From CAZYFH01 sp965197395 (lineage in GTDB: Bacteria > Acidobacteriota > Vicinamibacteria > Vicinamibacterales > UBA8438): a stretch of DNA of 64,000 nt. Under the pieces are notes generated by a model that made no database searches, was not told the DNA's origin, and saw only the letters and a list, made by a program, of their open reading frames with translations. The position numbers and the translations under genes are program-made. Position 1 is the stretch's first letter. Each line of letters begins with the position of its first letter. The stretch lies in assembly GCA_965197395.1 (NCBI GenBank), contig OZ240205.1, positions 1,426,001 through 1,490,000 on the forward strand, written 5' to 3'. Below are positions 44,555-52,999 of this stretch, piece by piece.

Positions 44555-44560
44555 CCAGCT
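44537..44560. repeat. GACCAGCT, three tandem copies across the parB stop
   Basis: Three exact copies of an 8-bp unit at 44537-44560; the parB TGA falls at 44552-44554. Since the period is not a multiple of three, unit gain or loss would change the ParB tail by a few residues. Confidence 0.8.
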
Positions 44561-44613
44561 GGCGAGGCCCCCGGCAGCGCGACGCCGCCGTCCCACGGCG
44601 CGGTACCTGCACC

Positions 44614-44643
44614 TTGCCGAGGCTTCGGGGCGGATGGTATAAA
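44614..44643 (+). promoter_or_regulatory. putative atp operon promoter
   Basis: TTGCCG at 44614-44619, an 18-base spacer and TATAAA at 44638-44643, about 88 bases upstream of atpH. It is the best sigma70-type match in the gap between parB and atpH. Confidence 0.55.
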
Positions 44644-44731
44644 TGTCTGTTTAACCTGCTTCGATCCCACCTGACGTAGGGCGCGCTGGTGGAATCCAGC
44701 GTCGCGGCCGAACACGGGACCCTAGACCACG

Positions 44732-45280
44732 ATGACAGATCGGGCGGCGGCAACCCGATACGCGCGTGCGCTGCTCGACGTCAGTCTGGCCGACGACGAT
44801 CCCGAGCGTGTCGAGCGGGACCTGAGCGCCTTTGCCGCGTTGCTCGAGCAGCATTCGATGCTCAGGAGCGTGTTGCTCAACCCCGCGGTGCCCGCGGCGC
44901 GTAAGCGTGACGTCGCCACCGACATTCTCGATGCGTCAGGCGATGTGTCCGTCGTTGCACGACGACTCATCGTGATGCTCGGGGAGCGGAACCGATTCGG
45001 TCTCCTCGCCGATCTGCTCGAGGTCTTTCAGGAGCGCCTGTTGGACCACCGCGGGATCGTGCGCGCGCGAATCACGACCGCCGAGCCGGTCGACGAGACG
45101 CGGAGACAGGCCATTGCGGGCGCACTGGCCGCCGCCACCGGCCGCCAGGTCACGATTGAAGCCACCGTTGATCCGACGCTGGTCGGCGGACTGGTGACGC
45201 AGATCGGCGGCACCGTATACGACGGCAGCGTGGCCCGACACCTGGAGCAGCTCAGACGCCAGTTCGTGATGCGGGCGTAG
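44732..45280 (+). CDS. atpH: ATP synthase subunit delta
   Basis: A 182-residue stator subunit that links F1 to the F0 b subunits. The N-terminus AAATRYARALLDVSL and C-terminal GGLVTQIGGTVYDGSVARHLEQLRRQF are typical OSCP/delta features. It is the first gene of a rightward F1 operon; no atpB, atpE or atpF lies upstream, where parB is found. The atpA start follows after 14 bp. Confidence 0.94.
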   Translation: MTDRAAATRYARALLDVSLADDDPERVERDLSAFAALLEQHSMLRSVLLNPAVPAARKRDVATDILDASGDVSVVARRLIVMLGERNRFGLLADLLEVFQERLLDHRGIVRARITTAEPVDETRRQAIAGALAAATGRQVTIEATVDPTLVGGLVTQIGGTVYDGSVARHLEQLRRQFVMRA

Positions 45281-45294
45281 AGGCACATTCGAGG

Positions 45295-46824
45295 ATGAAC
45301 ATCAAAGCAGACGAGATCTCCAAGATCATCAAGAACCAGTTGGGGGACTACTCCCTCGATGTCGACGTCGCCGAAGTCGGCACGGTGGTGTCCGTCGGTG
45401 ACGGCATCGCCCGCCTCCACGGTCTCGAGCGCGCGATGGCGACCGAGATGCTGGAGTTCCCGCACGGCGTGTTCGGCATCGCGCTCAACCTGGAGGAAGA
45501 CAGTGTCGGTGCCGTGCTGCTTGGCGACACGACCGAGATCCAGGAAGGCGACACGGTCAAGCGCACGGGCCGGATCATGTCCGTGCCGGTGGGCGACGAG
45601 ATGCTCGGGCGCGTGGTCAACGCGCTCGGGCAGCCGATCGACGGCAAGGGCCCGATCAACACGACACAGCATTCGCCCATCGAGCGCATCGCGCCCGGCG
45701 TGGTCGACCGCCAGCCGGTCAAGGAGCCGCTCCAGACTGGGCTGAAGGCCATCGACGCGATGATCCCGATTGGTCGTGGTCAGCGCGAGCTGGTGATCGG
45801 CGACCGGCAGACCGGCAAGACCGCGGTCGCGGTCGACACGATCATCAATCAGAAGGGCCTCGACGTCGTCTGCATCTACAACGCGATCGGGCAGAAGCAG
45901 TCGACCGTCGCGCAGGTCGTCAAGACGCTCGAAGACGAAGGTGCGATGGAATACAGCATCGTCGTCGCCGCCACGGCGTCTGACCCGGCGCCGCTGTTGT
46001 ATATCAGCCCGTACTGTGCCTGCACGATCGGCGAGTACTTCCGGGACAACGGGCGCCACGCGGTATGCGTCTACGACGACCTCTCGAAACACGCCCAGGC
46101 CTACCGCGAGATCTCCTTGCTGCTGCGCCGGCCGCCCGGCCGCGAGGCGTATCCGGGCGACGTGTTCTACCTGCACTCGCGTCTGCTGGAGCGCGCGGCC
46201 AGGATGAAGGACGATCTGGGCGGCGGGTCGTTGACCGCCCTGCCCGTGATTGAGACTCAGGCTGGCGACCTGGCCGCCTATATCCCCACGAACGTCATCT
46301 CGATCACCGACGGACAGATCTTTCTCGAATCCGACTTGTTCAACCAGGGGATCCGACCGGCGATCAACGTGGGCAACTCGGTGTCTCGCGTCGGCGGCTC
46401 GGCGCAGGTGCGCGCCATGCGTCAGGTGGCGGGCACGTTGCGTCTCGATCTGGCGGCGTACCGGGAGCTGGCCGCGTTCGCGCAGTTTGGCAGCGACCTC
46501 GACAAGGCAACTCAGGCGCAGCTGAATCGCGGTGAGCGACTCACCGAGGTGCTGAAGCAGGGCCAGTATCAACCGCTCCCCGTCGCACGCCAGGTCCTCG
46601 TGCTGTTCGCCGGCACCAACGGGTTCCTGGACGGGATCGCGGTGAGCGACGTTGCGGCCTTCGAGCGGGACCTGTTTCAGTTCATGGATGCGCGACACGC
46701 CGAGCTCGTGGGCCGGCTCGCCACGGAGAAGAAGATCGACGATCAACTCAAGGCGGATTTGACTGCCGCCATCACCGAGTTCACGGCACAGTTCAAGGCC
46801 GCGCGCAAGGGAGCGGCGGCCTGA
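45295..46824 (+). CDS. atpA: ATP synthase subunit alpha
   Basis: A 509-residue regulatory/non-catalytic F1 subunit. Walker A is GDRQTGKTAVA (about 169-179); VCIYNAIGQKQSTVAQVV and ISPYCACTIGEYFRDNG follow, then the visible Arg-finger block NVGNSVSRVGGSAQ. Length and order are normal. Start MNIKADEISKIIKNQL. Located between atpH and atpG. The segment TIGEYFRDNGRHAVCVYDDLSKHAQAYR matches the family with Cys at unusual places (PYCACT). Confidence 0.96.
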   Translation: MNIKADEISKIIKNQLGDYSLDVDVAEVGTVVSVGDGIARLHGLERAMATEMLEFPHGVFGIALNLEEDSVGAVLLGDTTEIQEGDTVKRTGRIMSVPVGDEMLGRVVNALGQPIDGKGPINTTQHSPIERIAPGVVDRQPVKEPLQTGLKAIDAMIPIGRGQRELVIGDRQTGKTAVAVDTIINQKGLDVVCIYNAIGQKQSTVAQVVKTLEDEGAMEYSIVVAATASDPAPLLYISPYCACTIGEYFRDNGRHAVCVYDDLSKHAQAYREISLLLRRPPGREAYPGDVFYLHSRLLERAARMKDDLGGGSLTALPVIETQAGDLAAYIPTNVISITDGQIFLESDLFNQGIRPAINVGNSVSRVGGSAQVRAMRQVAGTLRLDLAAYRELAAFAQFGSDLDKATQAQLNRGERLTEVLKQGQYQPLPVARQVLVLFAGTNGFLDGIAVSDVAAFERDLFQFMDARHAELVGRLATEKKIDDQLKADLTAAITEFTAQFKAARKGAAA

Positions 46825-46884
46825 ATGTCGCGTCCCATCGGAGCGGGGGAGCACGGGCTGCCAGGGGCGAGGGGCTAGGAGCTC

Positions 46885-47757
46885 GTGCCGTCACTCCTCG
46901 ATTTGCGCCGGCGGATCCGCGCGGTCAAGTCGACCGAGCAGATCACGAAGGCGATGAAGACCGTCGCCGCATCGAAGCTCCGCAAGGCGCAGGATCGCAT
47001 CGTGGGCGCGCGGCCCTTTGCGCGACTCATGCTGCGCGTGTTGAACGATCTCGCGGCGCGGGTCGACCCGTCGACGCACCCGTTGCTGGCGCCGCCGGCC
47101 AGCCCAGAGGCACCGGCGCTGCTGTTCGTGGTCACCGCCGACAGGGGACTGTGCGGCAGTTTCAACTCGGGCATCTTTCGCAAGGCGGCTGGCTTCGTCC
47201 AGGGCGCCGATCGCCAGGTGGTGATGGGGCTCGTCGGTCGCAAGGGACGCGATTTCTTCGTGCGGCGCGGCTTCGAAGTCCGGTACGAAGACGTGAATCT
47301 CTTCAACGACCTGCGCTACACCCACGCGCAGGCGATGGCGCGCGTGGCCGTTGACCAGTACGTCACCGGCGCGTCATCCAGCGTCTCCATGGTCTACAAC
47401 GAGTTCAAGAGCGCGATTCAACAACAGATCGTCGTGGAGCGGCTCTTACCGATTCCTGAGTTGGAATCAGTAGAAGCCGCCGACGACGCGGGCGCGCCGT
47501 TGGCCGATTACCTCTTCGAACCGGGCCCTCGCGAGATCTTCGATAACCTGCTGCCACGGCACGTCGAGACGCAGTGTTTTCGTGCGTTGCTCGAGTCAGC
47601 GGCGGCCGAGCATGCCGCGCGTATGACCGCGATGGAAGCGGCGTCGCGGAACGCGGGGGAGATGATCGACGGGTTGACGCTCTACATGAACAAGGTGCGC
47701 CAGGCGACCATCACGCGAGAATTGATCGAGGTCGTGTCAGGGGCGGGGGCGCTTTGA
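46885..47757 (+). CDS. atpG: ATP synthase subunit gamma
   Basis: A 290-residue central rotor subunit. N-terminal LLDLRRRIRAVKSTEQITKAMKTVAASKLRKAQ and C-terminal ASRNAGEMIDGLTLYMNKVRQATITRELIEVVSG form the coiled-coil shaft inside the alpha-beta ring; VTADRGLCGSFNSGI is the central signature. Start is GTG, preceded by AGGAG. It is followed by an unusual 126-bp gap that holds paired heptamer arrays before atpD. Confidence 0.95.
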   Translation: MPSLLDLRRRIRAVKSTEQITKAMKTVAASKLRKAQDRIVGARPFARLMLRVLNDLAARVDPSTHPLLAPPASPEAPALLFVVTADRGLCGSFNSGIFRKAAGFVQGADRQVVMGLVGRKGRDFFVRRGFEVRYEDVNLFNDLRYTHAQAMARVAVDQYVTGASSSVSMVYNEFKSAIQQQIVVERLLPIPELESVEAADDAGAPLADYLFEPGPREIFDNLLPRHVETQCFRALLESAAAEHAARMTAMEAASRNAGEMIDGLTLYMNKVRQATITRELIEVVSGAGAL

Positions 47758-47767
47758 GTATTGCCCT

Positions 47768-47860
47768 GTCATACGTCCTACGTCCTATGTCTTATGTCTT
47801 ACGGCACGGAAGATCGCCCGACTCCCCGACGGACCTAAGACCTAAGACCTAAGACTTAAG
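47768..47860. repeat. inverted pair of heptamer arrays inside the atp operon
   Basis: Left array, 47768-47802: GTCATAC, GTCCTAC, GTCCTAT, GTCTTAT, GTCTTAC. Right array, 47833-47860: ACCTAAG three times, then ACTTAAG. The right array's complement (GTCTTAGGTCTTAGG...) pairs imperfectly with the left one across a 30-base GC-rich loop. Both are 7-bp periodic. It occupies most of the atpG-atpD gap and would be transcribed. Confidence 0.8.
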
Positions 47861-47883
47861 ACAGAGTACCTAGAGGAACGCCG

Positions 47884-49335
47884 ATGGCAGATACAGGCGG
47901 CGAGAAGATCGGCAAGATCGTCCAGGTGATCGGACCGGTGGTCGACGTGGAGTTCGAAGCGGGCGGGCTCCCGCCGATCTATAACGCGCTCCGGATCACC
48001 GGCGGCGAAGGGTCGAATGCGCTCGACATCATTGCCGAGGTCGAGCAGCACCTCGGCGAGAGTCGCGTCCGCGCGGTGGCGATGAAGCCAACCGACGGGT
48101 TGCAGCGCGGGATGCCGGCCGTCGACACGGGCACCCCGATCACGATGCCCGTCGGGCCAAAGACGCTCGGGCGTGTGATGAACGTCCTCGGGGAGCCCGT
48201 CGACTTCCCGGATCGACCTGTCGAATCCGAGGAGCGCTGGTCGATACACCGTCCGGCGCCGACGCTCGAGGATCAGTCGACCGAGCTCCAGATGTTCGAG
48301 ACCGGCATCAAGGTGATCGATCTGCTCGAGCCGTATCTGCGGGGCGGGAAGATCGGACTGTTCGGCGGCGCCGGTGTTGGGAAGACCGTCATCATCCAGG
48401 AGCTGATCCACAACATCGCGACGAAACACGGCGGGGTCTCGGTGTTCGGCGGCGTCGGCGAGCGGACGCGCGAGGGGAACGACCTCTGGATCGAGATGCA
48501 GGAAAGCGGCGTCGTCAACATCGAAGAACAGGAGAAGTCGCGAGGAGCGCTCGTCTACGGCCAGATGACGGAGCCACCTGGCGCGCGGCTCCGCGTCGCC
48601 CTGAGCGCGCTGACGGTCGCCGAGTATTTCCGGGATTCGGAGGGCAAGGACGTCCTCCTCTTCATCGACAACATCTTTCGGTTCACACAGGCGGGCTCCG
48701 AGGTGTCAGCCCTGCTCGGCCGGATGCCCTCGGCCGTTGGCTATCAGCCGACCTTGCTCACGGAGATGGGCGAGCTGCAGGAACGCATCACGTCGACCAA
48801 GAAAGGGTCGATCACCTCAGTGCAGGCGATCTACGTGCCGGCCGATGACTATACCGACCCGGCGCCGGCCACGGCGTTCGCGCATCTCGACGCCACGACT
48901 AATCTCTCGCGCGCCCTCGTCGAGATCGGCATCTACCCCGCGGTCGATCCCCTGGCGTCGTCGTCGCGTATCCTCGACGCGCGTGTGATCGGGGAGGATC
49001 ACTACAACGTCGCGCGCGACGTCAAGCAGGTCCTGCAGCGATACAAAGACCTGCAGGACATCATCGCGATTCTCGGGATCGACGAGCTCTCCGAGGACGA
49101 CAAGCTGGCCGTGCAGCGCGCGCGCCGGGTCCAGAAATTTCTCTCGCAACCGTTCTTCGTGGCCGAGCAGTTCACCGGTAAGGAGGGTCGGTATGTGCCC
49201 ATCGCCGACACCATCCGTGGATTCAGGGAGATCGTCGAGGGTAAGCACGACAACCTGCCCGAGCAGGCGTTCTCGATGGTCGGGACCATCGAGGAAGCCG
49301 TTGCCGCCGCAGAGACGGAGCAGGCGACCGCGTAG
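47884..49335 (+). CDS. atpD: ATP synthase subunit beta
   Basis: A 483-residue catalytic subunit. Walker A is GGAGVGKTVIIQELI (about 158-172) and ERTREGNDLWIEMQ holds the catalytic Glu. LFIDNIFRFTQAGSEVSALLGRMPSAVGYQPTL and DELSEDDKLAVQRARR (DELSEE-type motif) are conserved. An ATG follows AGAGGAACGCCG. Start extended by GGEKIGKIVQVIGPVVDVEFEAG, normal. Separated from atpG by the heptamer arrays. Confidence 0.97.
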   Translation: MADTGGEKIGKIVQVIGPVVDVEFEAGGLPPIYNALRITGGEGSNALDIIAEVEQHLGESRVRAVAMKPTDGLQRGMPAVDTGTPITMPVGPKTLGRVMNVLGEPVDFPDRPVESEERWSIHRPAPTLEDQSTELQMFETGIKVIDLLEPYLRGGKIGLFGGAGVGKTVIIQELIHNIATKHGGVSVFGGVGERTREGNDLWIEMQESGVVNIEEQEKSRGALVYGQMTEPPGARLRVALSALTVAEYFRDSEGKDVLLFIDNIFRFTQAGSEVSALLGRMPSAVGYQPTLLTEMGELQERITSTKKGSITSVQAIYVPADDYTDPAPATAFAHLDATTNLSRALVEIGIYPAVDPLASSSRILDARVIGEDHYNVARDVKQVLQRYKDLQDIIAILGIDELSEDDKLAVQRARRVQKFLSQPFFVAEQFTGKEGRYVPIADTIRGFREIVEGKHDNLPEQAFSMVGTIEEAVAAAETEQATA

Positions 49336-49358
49336 TTGCGGACCGTTCTGAGACGATC

Positions 49359-49793
49359 ATGGCCCTTCCGACACACCTCGCCCTCGAGATCGTCGCACCG
49401 GATCACTCGATCGTCCATGAGACGGTGGACGAAGTCGAGATCCCCGGGGCCGATGGTTACCTCGGGGTGCTCCCCGGACATACGCCGCTGCTCGTGGAGC
49501 TGCGGGTGGGCGAGCTCTGGTTCCGCAAAGGCGACGAGAGCTCCTATGTGTCCGTCGCGTTCGGGTTCGCCGAAGTCCTGCCCGACCGCGTCCGCATTCT
49601 TGCCCAGATCGCCGAGCGCGCCGAGGAGATCGATGTGACACGCGCCGAGAAGGCCGTCGAGCGAGCGCGCGAACGAATCGCCACGCCGGTGGTCGAGCTC
49701 GATTATGAGCGCGCCCGCATCGCGCTAATGAAATCGATGATGCGGCTGCAGGTGGCGAAAAAGGCCCGGATGCGGGGCTCCGCCGGGCTGTGA
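49359..49793 (+). CDS. atpC: ATP synthase subunit epsilon
   Basis: A 144-residue rotor subunit: beta-sandwich domain (LALEIVAPDHSIVHETVDEVEIPGADGYLGVLPGHTPLLVEL) and C-terminal helical hairpin (AEKAVERARERIATP then IALMKSMMRLQVAKK), which regulates ATPase activity. It is the last ATP synthase gene here. A PP2C phosphatase gene starts 75 bp later. Confidence 0.94.
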   Translation: MALPTHLALEIVAPDHSIVHETVDEVEIPGADGYLGVLPGHTPLLVELRVGELWFRKGDESSYVSVAFGFAEVLPDRVRILAQIAERAEEIDVTRAEKAVERARERIATPVVELDYERARIALMKSMMRLQVAKKARMRGSAGL

Positions 49794-49868
49794 CGCCACG
49801 GGCGCTCGGCGTCCACTCGTGGGCCGCGGCGTTCGGCTTGTCCACCTCCCAACGTTGATCGTGGTGTC

Positions 49869-50630
49869 ATGACTTGGGCTGCGCGCTCGGATCCCGGCCG
49901 TCGTCGCACCACGAACGAGGACAGCTACTGCGCCCGGGACGATCTCGGGTTGTTCGTCGTGGCCGACGGTATGGGCGGTCATGTGGCGGGCGAGGTGGCC
50001 TCGCGGATCGCCGTCGAGGAGATCGAGCGGTTCGTCGAGGCGACCGTGGCCGTGGGGCCGCAGGATACGTGGCCGATGCCGTTTGACCCCGCCGTGGGGC
50101 GTGATGGGAACCGGCTGAGCGCCGGTCTCACGCTGGCGAACCGCCGGATCGCAGACCGTGTGGAGGGCTCAGAGGAACTGCGCGGCATGGCGACGACGGC
50201 GGTCGCGGCGCTCGTGCGTGGTGACCAGGCGGCGCTCGCGCATGTGGGCGACAGTCGGGCGTATCTCCAGCGGGCCACCGAGCTCAGGCGCCTCACGCGC
50301 GACCACTCGTGGGTGGAAGAGCAAATGCTCGCCGGGATGCTCTCGGCGGCGGCCGCGCGTGATCATCCCTGGCGCAACATCGTGACGCGAGCGTTGTCCG
50401 GGACCGACCCCGTGGACGTCGACGTGAGCGCGGTGGAGCTCGTCGCGGGCGATCGGCTTCTGCTCTGCTCGGACGGGCTGACGTCGGTGCTCGACGACGA
50501 GGAGGTCGACAGCGTGCTCCGGGGCACCGCGCCCCTCGACGCGCGGTGTGAGGAACTGGTCCGACGGGTCAACGAGGCGGGTGGGCCGGATAACGTCACG
50601 GTGGTGGTGATCGACATCGATGCCGGTTAG
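49869..50630 (+). CDS. PP2C-family Ser/Thr protein phosphatase
   Basis: A 253-residue metal-dependent phosphatase. Motifs include RRTTNEDSY, FVVADGMGGHVAGEVAS, ALAHVGDSRAYL, LLLCSDGLTSVL and GPDNVTVVVI; the Asp residues bind two Mn or Mg ions. It is of the short bacterial Stp/PrpC type without extra domains or membrane segments. Its kinase partner is not in the window. It is 11 bp before the ABC exporter permease and may be in one transcript. Confidence 0.92.
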   Translation: MTWAARSDPGRRRTTNEDSYCARDDLGLFVVADGMGGHVAGEVASRIAVEEIERFVEATVAVGPQDTWPMPFDPAVGRDGNRLSAGLTLANRRIADRVEGSEELRGMATTAVAALVRGDQAALAHVGDSRAYLQRATELRRLTRDHSWVEEQMLAGMLSAAAARDHPWRNIVTRALSGTDPVDVDVSAVELVAGDRLLLCSDGLTSVLDDEEVDSVLRGTAPLDARCEELVRRVNEAGGPDNVTVVVIDIDAG

Positions 50631-50641
50631 CGACGCCCTCG

Positions 50642-51490
50642 ATGCTGCGCCGGGTTCGTGAGATGGGTTCCAACCTGGGACGACTGCTGCGGTATCGTAG
50701 CCTGATCCAGACGCTTGTGGTGCGTGAGCTCAAGGCGCGCTACCGCGGCTCGGTGCTCGGGTTCTTCTGGTCGTTCGCCAATCCGCTGCTCCTGCTCCTC
50801 GTCTACACCTTCGTCTTCTCGGTCGTGCTCGCGGGGTTCCGGCCCGTCGACATCGAGCCCTACGCGCTGTTCCTGTTCTGCGGGCTGCTGCCTTGGACCT
50901 GGTTCTCGTCCGGACTCACCGAGGCCGGGAACTCGCTCCTCGCCAACGGCAACCTGATCAAGAAGGTGCTGTTCCCGGCCGAGATCCTGCCGGTCGTCGC
51001 GGTGATCTCCAACATGATCCACTTCCTGCTCGCGCTGCCGATCCTGGTCGCGGGTCTCGTTTTCTTCGCGCCGAGTGCCCCCGGGATGATCGAGTTGATC
51101 TGGTTTCCGGCCGTGATCGCGGTGCAATTCGTGCTGATGCTGGGCCTCGGCTTGATCCTCGCGGCGCTCACGGTGCACTTCCGCGATATCAAGGACCTGC
51201 TGGCCAATGTCCTGACGTTGTGGTTCTTCGCGACGCCCATCATCTATCCGATGTCGTGGGTCGCGGAGCGCGGGCCCGAGATCGGCGGCCTGCCACCGCT
51301 CGGCAAAGTGCTGATGGATCTCAACCCGTTCGCGCACCTCGCCATCTCGTATCAGGAAATCCTGTTCTACGACGGACCCTTCGGGCACTGGAAGTTCCTC
51401 CTCGCGCTGGCCGTGGGGTCCGTGGGGGTGTTCGTTGCCGGCTACGCGCTCTTCGACCGACTCCGAGACACGTATGCGGAGGAAGTGTGA
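50642..51490 (+). CDS. ABC-2 type polysaccharide export permease (Wzm-like)
   Basis: A 282-residue permease with six predicted helices and the N-terminal block LIQTLVVRELKARYRGSVLGFFWSFANPLLLLLVY, diagnostic of the TagG/Wzm/KpsM group. GLLPWTWFSSGL and LTVHFRDIKDLL with FFATPIIYPMSWV are also conserved. It exports undecaprenyl-linked glycan together with the ATPase encoded next (4-bp overlap, GTGA). Substrate may be O-antigen or another cell-surface glycan; glycosyltransferases are not nearby. Confidence 0.92.
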   Translation: MLRRVREMGSNLGRLLRYRSLIQTLVVRELKARYRGSVLGFFWSFANPLLLLLVYTFVFSVVLAGFRPVDIEPYALFLFCGLLPWTWFSSGLTEAGNSLLANGNLIKKVLFPAEILPVVAVISNMIHFLLALPILVAGLVFFAPSAPGMIELIWFPAVIAVQFVLMLGLGLILAALTVHFRDIKDLLANVLTLWFFATPIIYPMSWVAERGPEIGGLPPLGKVLMDLNPFAHLAISYQEILFYDGPFGHWKFLLALAVGSVGVFVAGYALFDRLRDTYAEEV

Positions 51491-52827
51491 GCGACGTCGT
51501 CATCGCGGCTCGGGATGTCACCAAGCTCTACCGGCGCTACGCCTATCGGCGTCAGTTCTCGACGCTCAAGAGCGCCCTGCTCAGAGGGAGCCTCGCCAGC
51601 GAGCTCAGTCCGGAGGAGGTGTTTCACGCGCTCAGCGGTGTCTCGCTCGAGGTGCCGGGCGGCACCACGCTCGGCGTCATCGGGCGCAATGGATCCGGCA
51701 AGAGCACGCTGCTCAAGGTAATCGCCGGGATCACCAAGCCGACCGAGGGCGAGGTTGAGGTCAACGGACGGATCTCGGCGCTGATCGAGCTCGGCGCAGG
51801 GTTCCACCCGGAGATCTCGGGCCGCGAGAACGTGTTCATCAACGGCGTGATGCTCGGACTGACGAAGCGGGAGATCGCGCGTCGGTTTGATGACATCGTC
51901 GCGTTCGCGGAGCTCGAGGAGTTCATCGACGCGCCGGTCAAGACCTATTCGTCAGGGATGTATATGCGTCTCGGCTTCGCGGTTGCCGTTCACGTCGATC
52001 CCGACGTGCTGCTGGTCGACGAGGTGCTCGCGGTGGGCGACGAGGGCTTTAGCCTCAAGTGCCTCGACAAGTTCGCCGAGTTCAAACGACGCGGGAAGAC
52101 AATCCTGCTCGTGACCCACGGTCTCGCCATGGTCGAGCGGTTTTGCGATGCGGCGGTCTGGCTCGATGCCGGCCGGGTCCGCGCACAGGGCGATCCGCGC
52201 CGGGTGGTACACGCGTACACGACGGATGTGCAGGACGCGGAGGAGGCGGTGCTCGCCGCCGGCGACCGCAAGGTGCGCGAGGCGACGCGCACGCGGGGTG
52301 CGGCCGGCGCATCGGCCACCGTCGCCGACCAGCCCGTCACGACAGAGGAGCCCCCCGACGACATGTTTCTCGCGGCGACGGGTCGATGGGGACCCGGCCC
52401 GGTACGGATCGATGAGGTCGTGCTCGAAGGGGAGGCGGGACCGTCGCACGTGTATCAGAGCGGCGACCCGCTGGTCATCCGGCTGGCGGTCAGCACGCCC
52501 GAGCCGGTGCGCGATTTCGTCTTCGGCGTCAGCATCTTCAACGCTGAAGGGGTCTGCTGCTACGGGACGAACACTCACATCGAAGAGCTCCGGCCCGCAG
52601 AGATGTCCGGGTCCGGAGAAGTGGTCTTCCGCATCGAGCGCCTCGAGCTGGTTGAAGGCACCTACAAGCTGGACGTCGCGGCACACAAGCGGGACGGTGC
52701 GCAGTACGACTACCACCGCCTCCTCTACACCTTCCGCGTGAAGTCCCACACGAAGGATGCGGGCATCTATCGGCCACGCCATACGTGGTCGTTCAGCGAG
52801 CGCATCCGATTCGAGGGTCATGATTAG
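51487..52827 (+). CDS. ABC transporter ATP-binding protein with Wzt C-terminal domain
   Basis: A 446-residue ATPase. Walker A GRNGSGKST (about 66), signature YSSGMYMRLGFA, Walker B DVLLVDEVLAVGDEGF and H-loop VTHGLAMVE are in order. After a linker (about 255-305) a C-terminal domain of about 140 residues (GPGPVRIDEVVLEG... SGDPLVIRLAVSTPEPVRDFVFGVSIFNAEG ... NTHIEEL) matches the Wzt carbohydrate-binding domain, which recognises the capped O-antigen end. The presence of this domain favours an O-antigen-type exporter. GTG start overlaps the permease stop. Confidence 0.93.
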   Translation: MSDVVIAARDVTKLYRRYAYRRQFSTLKSALLRGSLASELSPEEVFHALSGVSLEVPGGTTLGVIGRNGSGKSTLLKVIAGITKPTEGEVEVNGRISALIELGAGFHPEISGRENVFINGVMLGLTKREIARRFDDIVAFAELEEFIDAPVKTYSSGMYMRLGFAVAVHVDPDVLLVDEVLAVGDEGFSLKCLDKFAEFKRRGKTILLVTHGLAMVERFCDAAVWLDAGRVRAQGDPRRVVHAYTTDVQDAEEAVLAAGDRKVREATRTRGAAGASATVADQPVTTEEPPDDMFLAATGRWGPGPVRIDEVVLEGEAGPSHVYQSGDPLVIRLAVSTPEPVRDFVFGVSIFNAEGVCCYGTNTHIEELRPAEMSGSGEVVFRIERLELVEGTYKLDVAAHKRDGAQYDYHRLLYTFRVKSHTKDAGIYRPRHTWSFSERIRFEGHD

Positions 52828-52940
52828 ATGGGGCTACGCCCCAAGCCCCCGCGACCGCTGCGTGGGCGCCCCGAGAGCCTCACTCCGCGCTCGCGAGGCG
52901 CGCTGTGCGCGCCTTGACCCGATGGGGCTGCGCCCCAAGC
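52827..52940. repeat. two copies of GATGGGGCT(A/G)CGCCCCAAGC
   Basis: A 20-bp sequence at 52827-52846 recurs at 52921-52940 with a single difference at the loop base. Each copy contains the self-complementary core GGGGCTNCGCCCC. The segment between is GC-rich. It fills the gap between the exporter and mfd and could form terminators or REP-like hairpins. Confidence 0.75.
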
Positions 52941-52999
52941 GACCGGGGCAAGCGCCTCGTGCTAACATCCACGGCCTCGTAGTGTAAGGCCGCTCGTTC

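Noticed and set aside
47768..47860. CRISPR array
   Set aside because: Repeats are 7 bp with no spacers and no cas genes are nearby.
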